DNA of 7,232 bases from DASWNP01 sp035537095 (GTDB lineage Bacteria; Acidobacteriota; Blastocatellia; Pyrinomonadales; Pyrinomonadaceae). The first letter of the stretch is position 1; the number at the start of each line of letters is the position of its first letter. The stretch lies in assembly GCA_035537095.1 (NCBI GenBank), contig DATLMV010000037.1:1-7232 (forward strand), in the 5' to 3' direction. Shown one piece after another: positions 7,154-7,232 of the stretch. The position numbers were made by a program, and so were the translations under genes. Below the pieces are notes generated by a model. That model was not told the origin of the DNA. It saw only the letters and a list, made by a program, of their open reading frames with translations, and did no database searches.

Positions 7154-7202
7154 ACTCGTAAATCGTATTTAGTAAATCGTGAATCGTCAATCGTGAATAG
7201 AT
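7154..7202. repeat. AATCGTG heptamer tandem array upstream of tssL
   Basis: Seven consecutive 7-bp units from 7154 read ACTCGTA, AATCGTA, TTTAGTA, AATCGTG, AATCGTC, AATCGTG and AATAGAT, a clear period-7 array with consensus AATCGTR. It begins 6 bp before the tssL start codon. Such degenerate heptamer arrays resemble the short tandem repeats described in some cyanobacterial spacers; here the family and role are unknown. Confidence 0.75.
7162..7190 (-). promoter_or_regulatory. Possible promoter of tssL inside the heptamer array
   Basis: On the minus strand TTGACG (7190-7185, 5 of 6) and TACGAT (7167-7162, 4 of 6) are 17 bp apart. The start would fall near 7155, giving an about 8-nt leader, in keeping with the missing Shine-Dalgarno. 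Both hexamers are variants of the repeat unit, so chance is a real possibility, and tssL may simply be transcribed from an upstream T6SS gene. Confidence 0.22.
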
Positions 7203-7232
7203 AAAATGTGTTCTTTCTATTCACGATTGACG
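7185..7232. repeat. Perfect 17-bp inverted repeat at the window edge
   Basis: Bases 7185-7201 (CGTCAATCGTGAATAGA) are exactly complementary to 7216-7232, with a 14-nt loop. The right arm ends at the last base of the window, so the repeat may be longer. The left arm consists of the last heptamer units, so the right arm is an inverted copy of the array. The minus strand has no T-run after the stem, so it is not a standard terminator for an upstream gene read leftward. Confidence 0.85.

Noticed and set aside
7148..7232. CRISPR array from the regular heptamers
   Set aside because: Units are 7 bp and directly tandem with no spacers; CRISPR repeats are over 20 bp and separated by unique spacers.

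Overview
The window is a segment of a type VI secretion system (T6SS) locus with all four recognisable genes on the minus strand. In transcription order (right to left) they are tssL (DotU-like inner-membrane protein, 7147-6416), tssM (IcmF-like membrane-complex NTPase, 5811-2215), tagJ/impE (sheath accessory protein, 2080-1250) and tssA (cap/baseplate protein, from 1190 and running off the left edge). The long plus-strand ORFs are antisense shadows in the same codon register as these genes and are not annotated.

The genes fit one machine. TssL and TssM, with TssJ outside this window, form the envelope-spanning membrane complex. TssA primes and coordinates tube and sheath assembly on the baseplate. 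TagJ is a sheath (TssB/ClpV)-associated accessory protein. TssK, TssB/C, TssE/F/G, Hcp, VgrG and ClpV are not present and presumably lie outside. The tagJ-tssA pair is compact (59-bp spacer) and both genes have good Shine-Dalgarno sequences. tssM-tagJ has a 134-bp spacer. tssL-tssM has an unusually large 604-bp gap.

The non-coding stretches are the less ordinary part. Each spacer carries short degenerate repeats: a 7-bp GTTAG-type array between tagJ and tssA, purine-rich (GGGGAAA-type) tracts after tssM and as facing arms in the tssL-tssM gap, and an AATCGTG heptamer array upstream of tssL that ends in a perfect 17-bp inverted repeat cut by the window edge. The tssL-tssM gap also holds a good sigma70-like promoter (TTGACA, 17 bp, TAGCAT) pointing at tssM, about 360 nt from its start codon. 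That suggests tssM-tagJ-tssA can be transcribed separately from tssL with a long leader.

The organism is a diderm bacterium with GC-rich coding sequence. Degenerate heptamers and purine tracts in nearly every spacer remind me of Acidobacteriota (Blastocatellia-like) genomes, but this is a weak inference and no marker gene here fixes the taxonomy. I see no new gene system; the novelty, if any, is in the intergenic repeats and the tssM leader.
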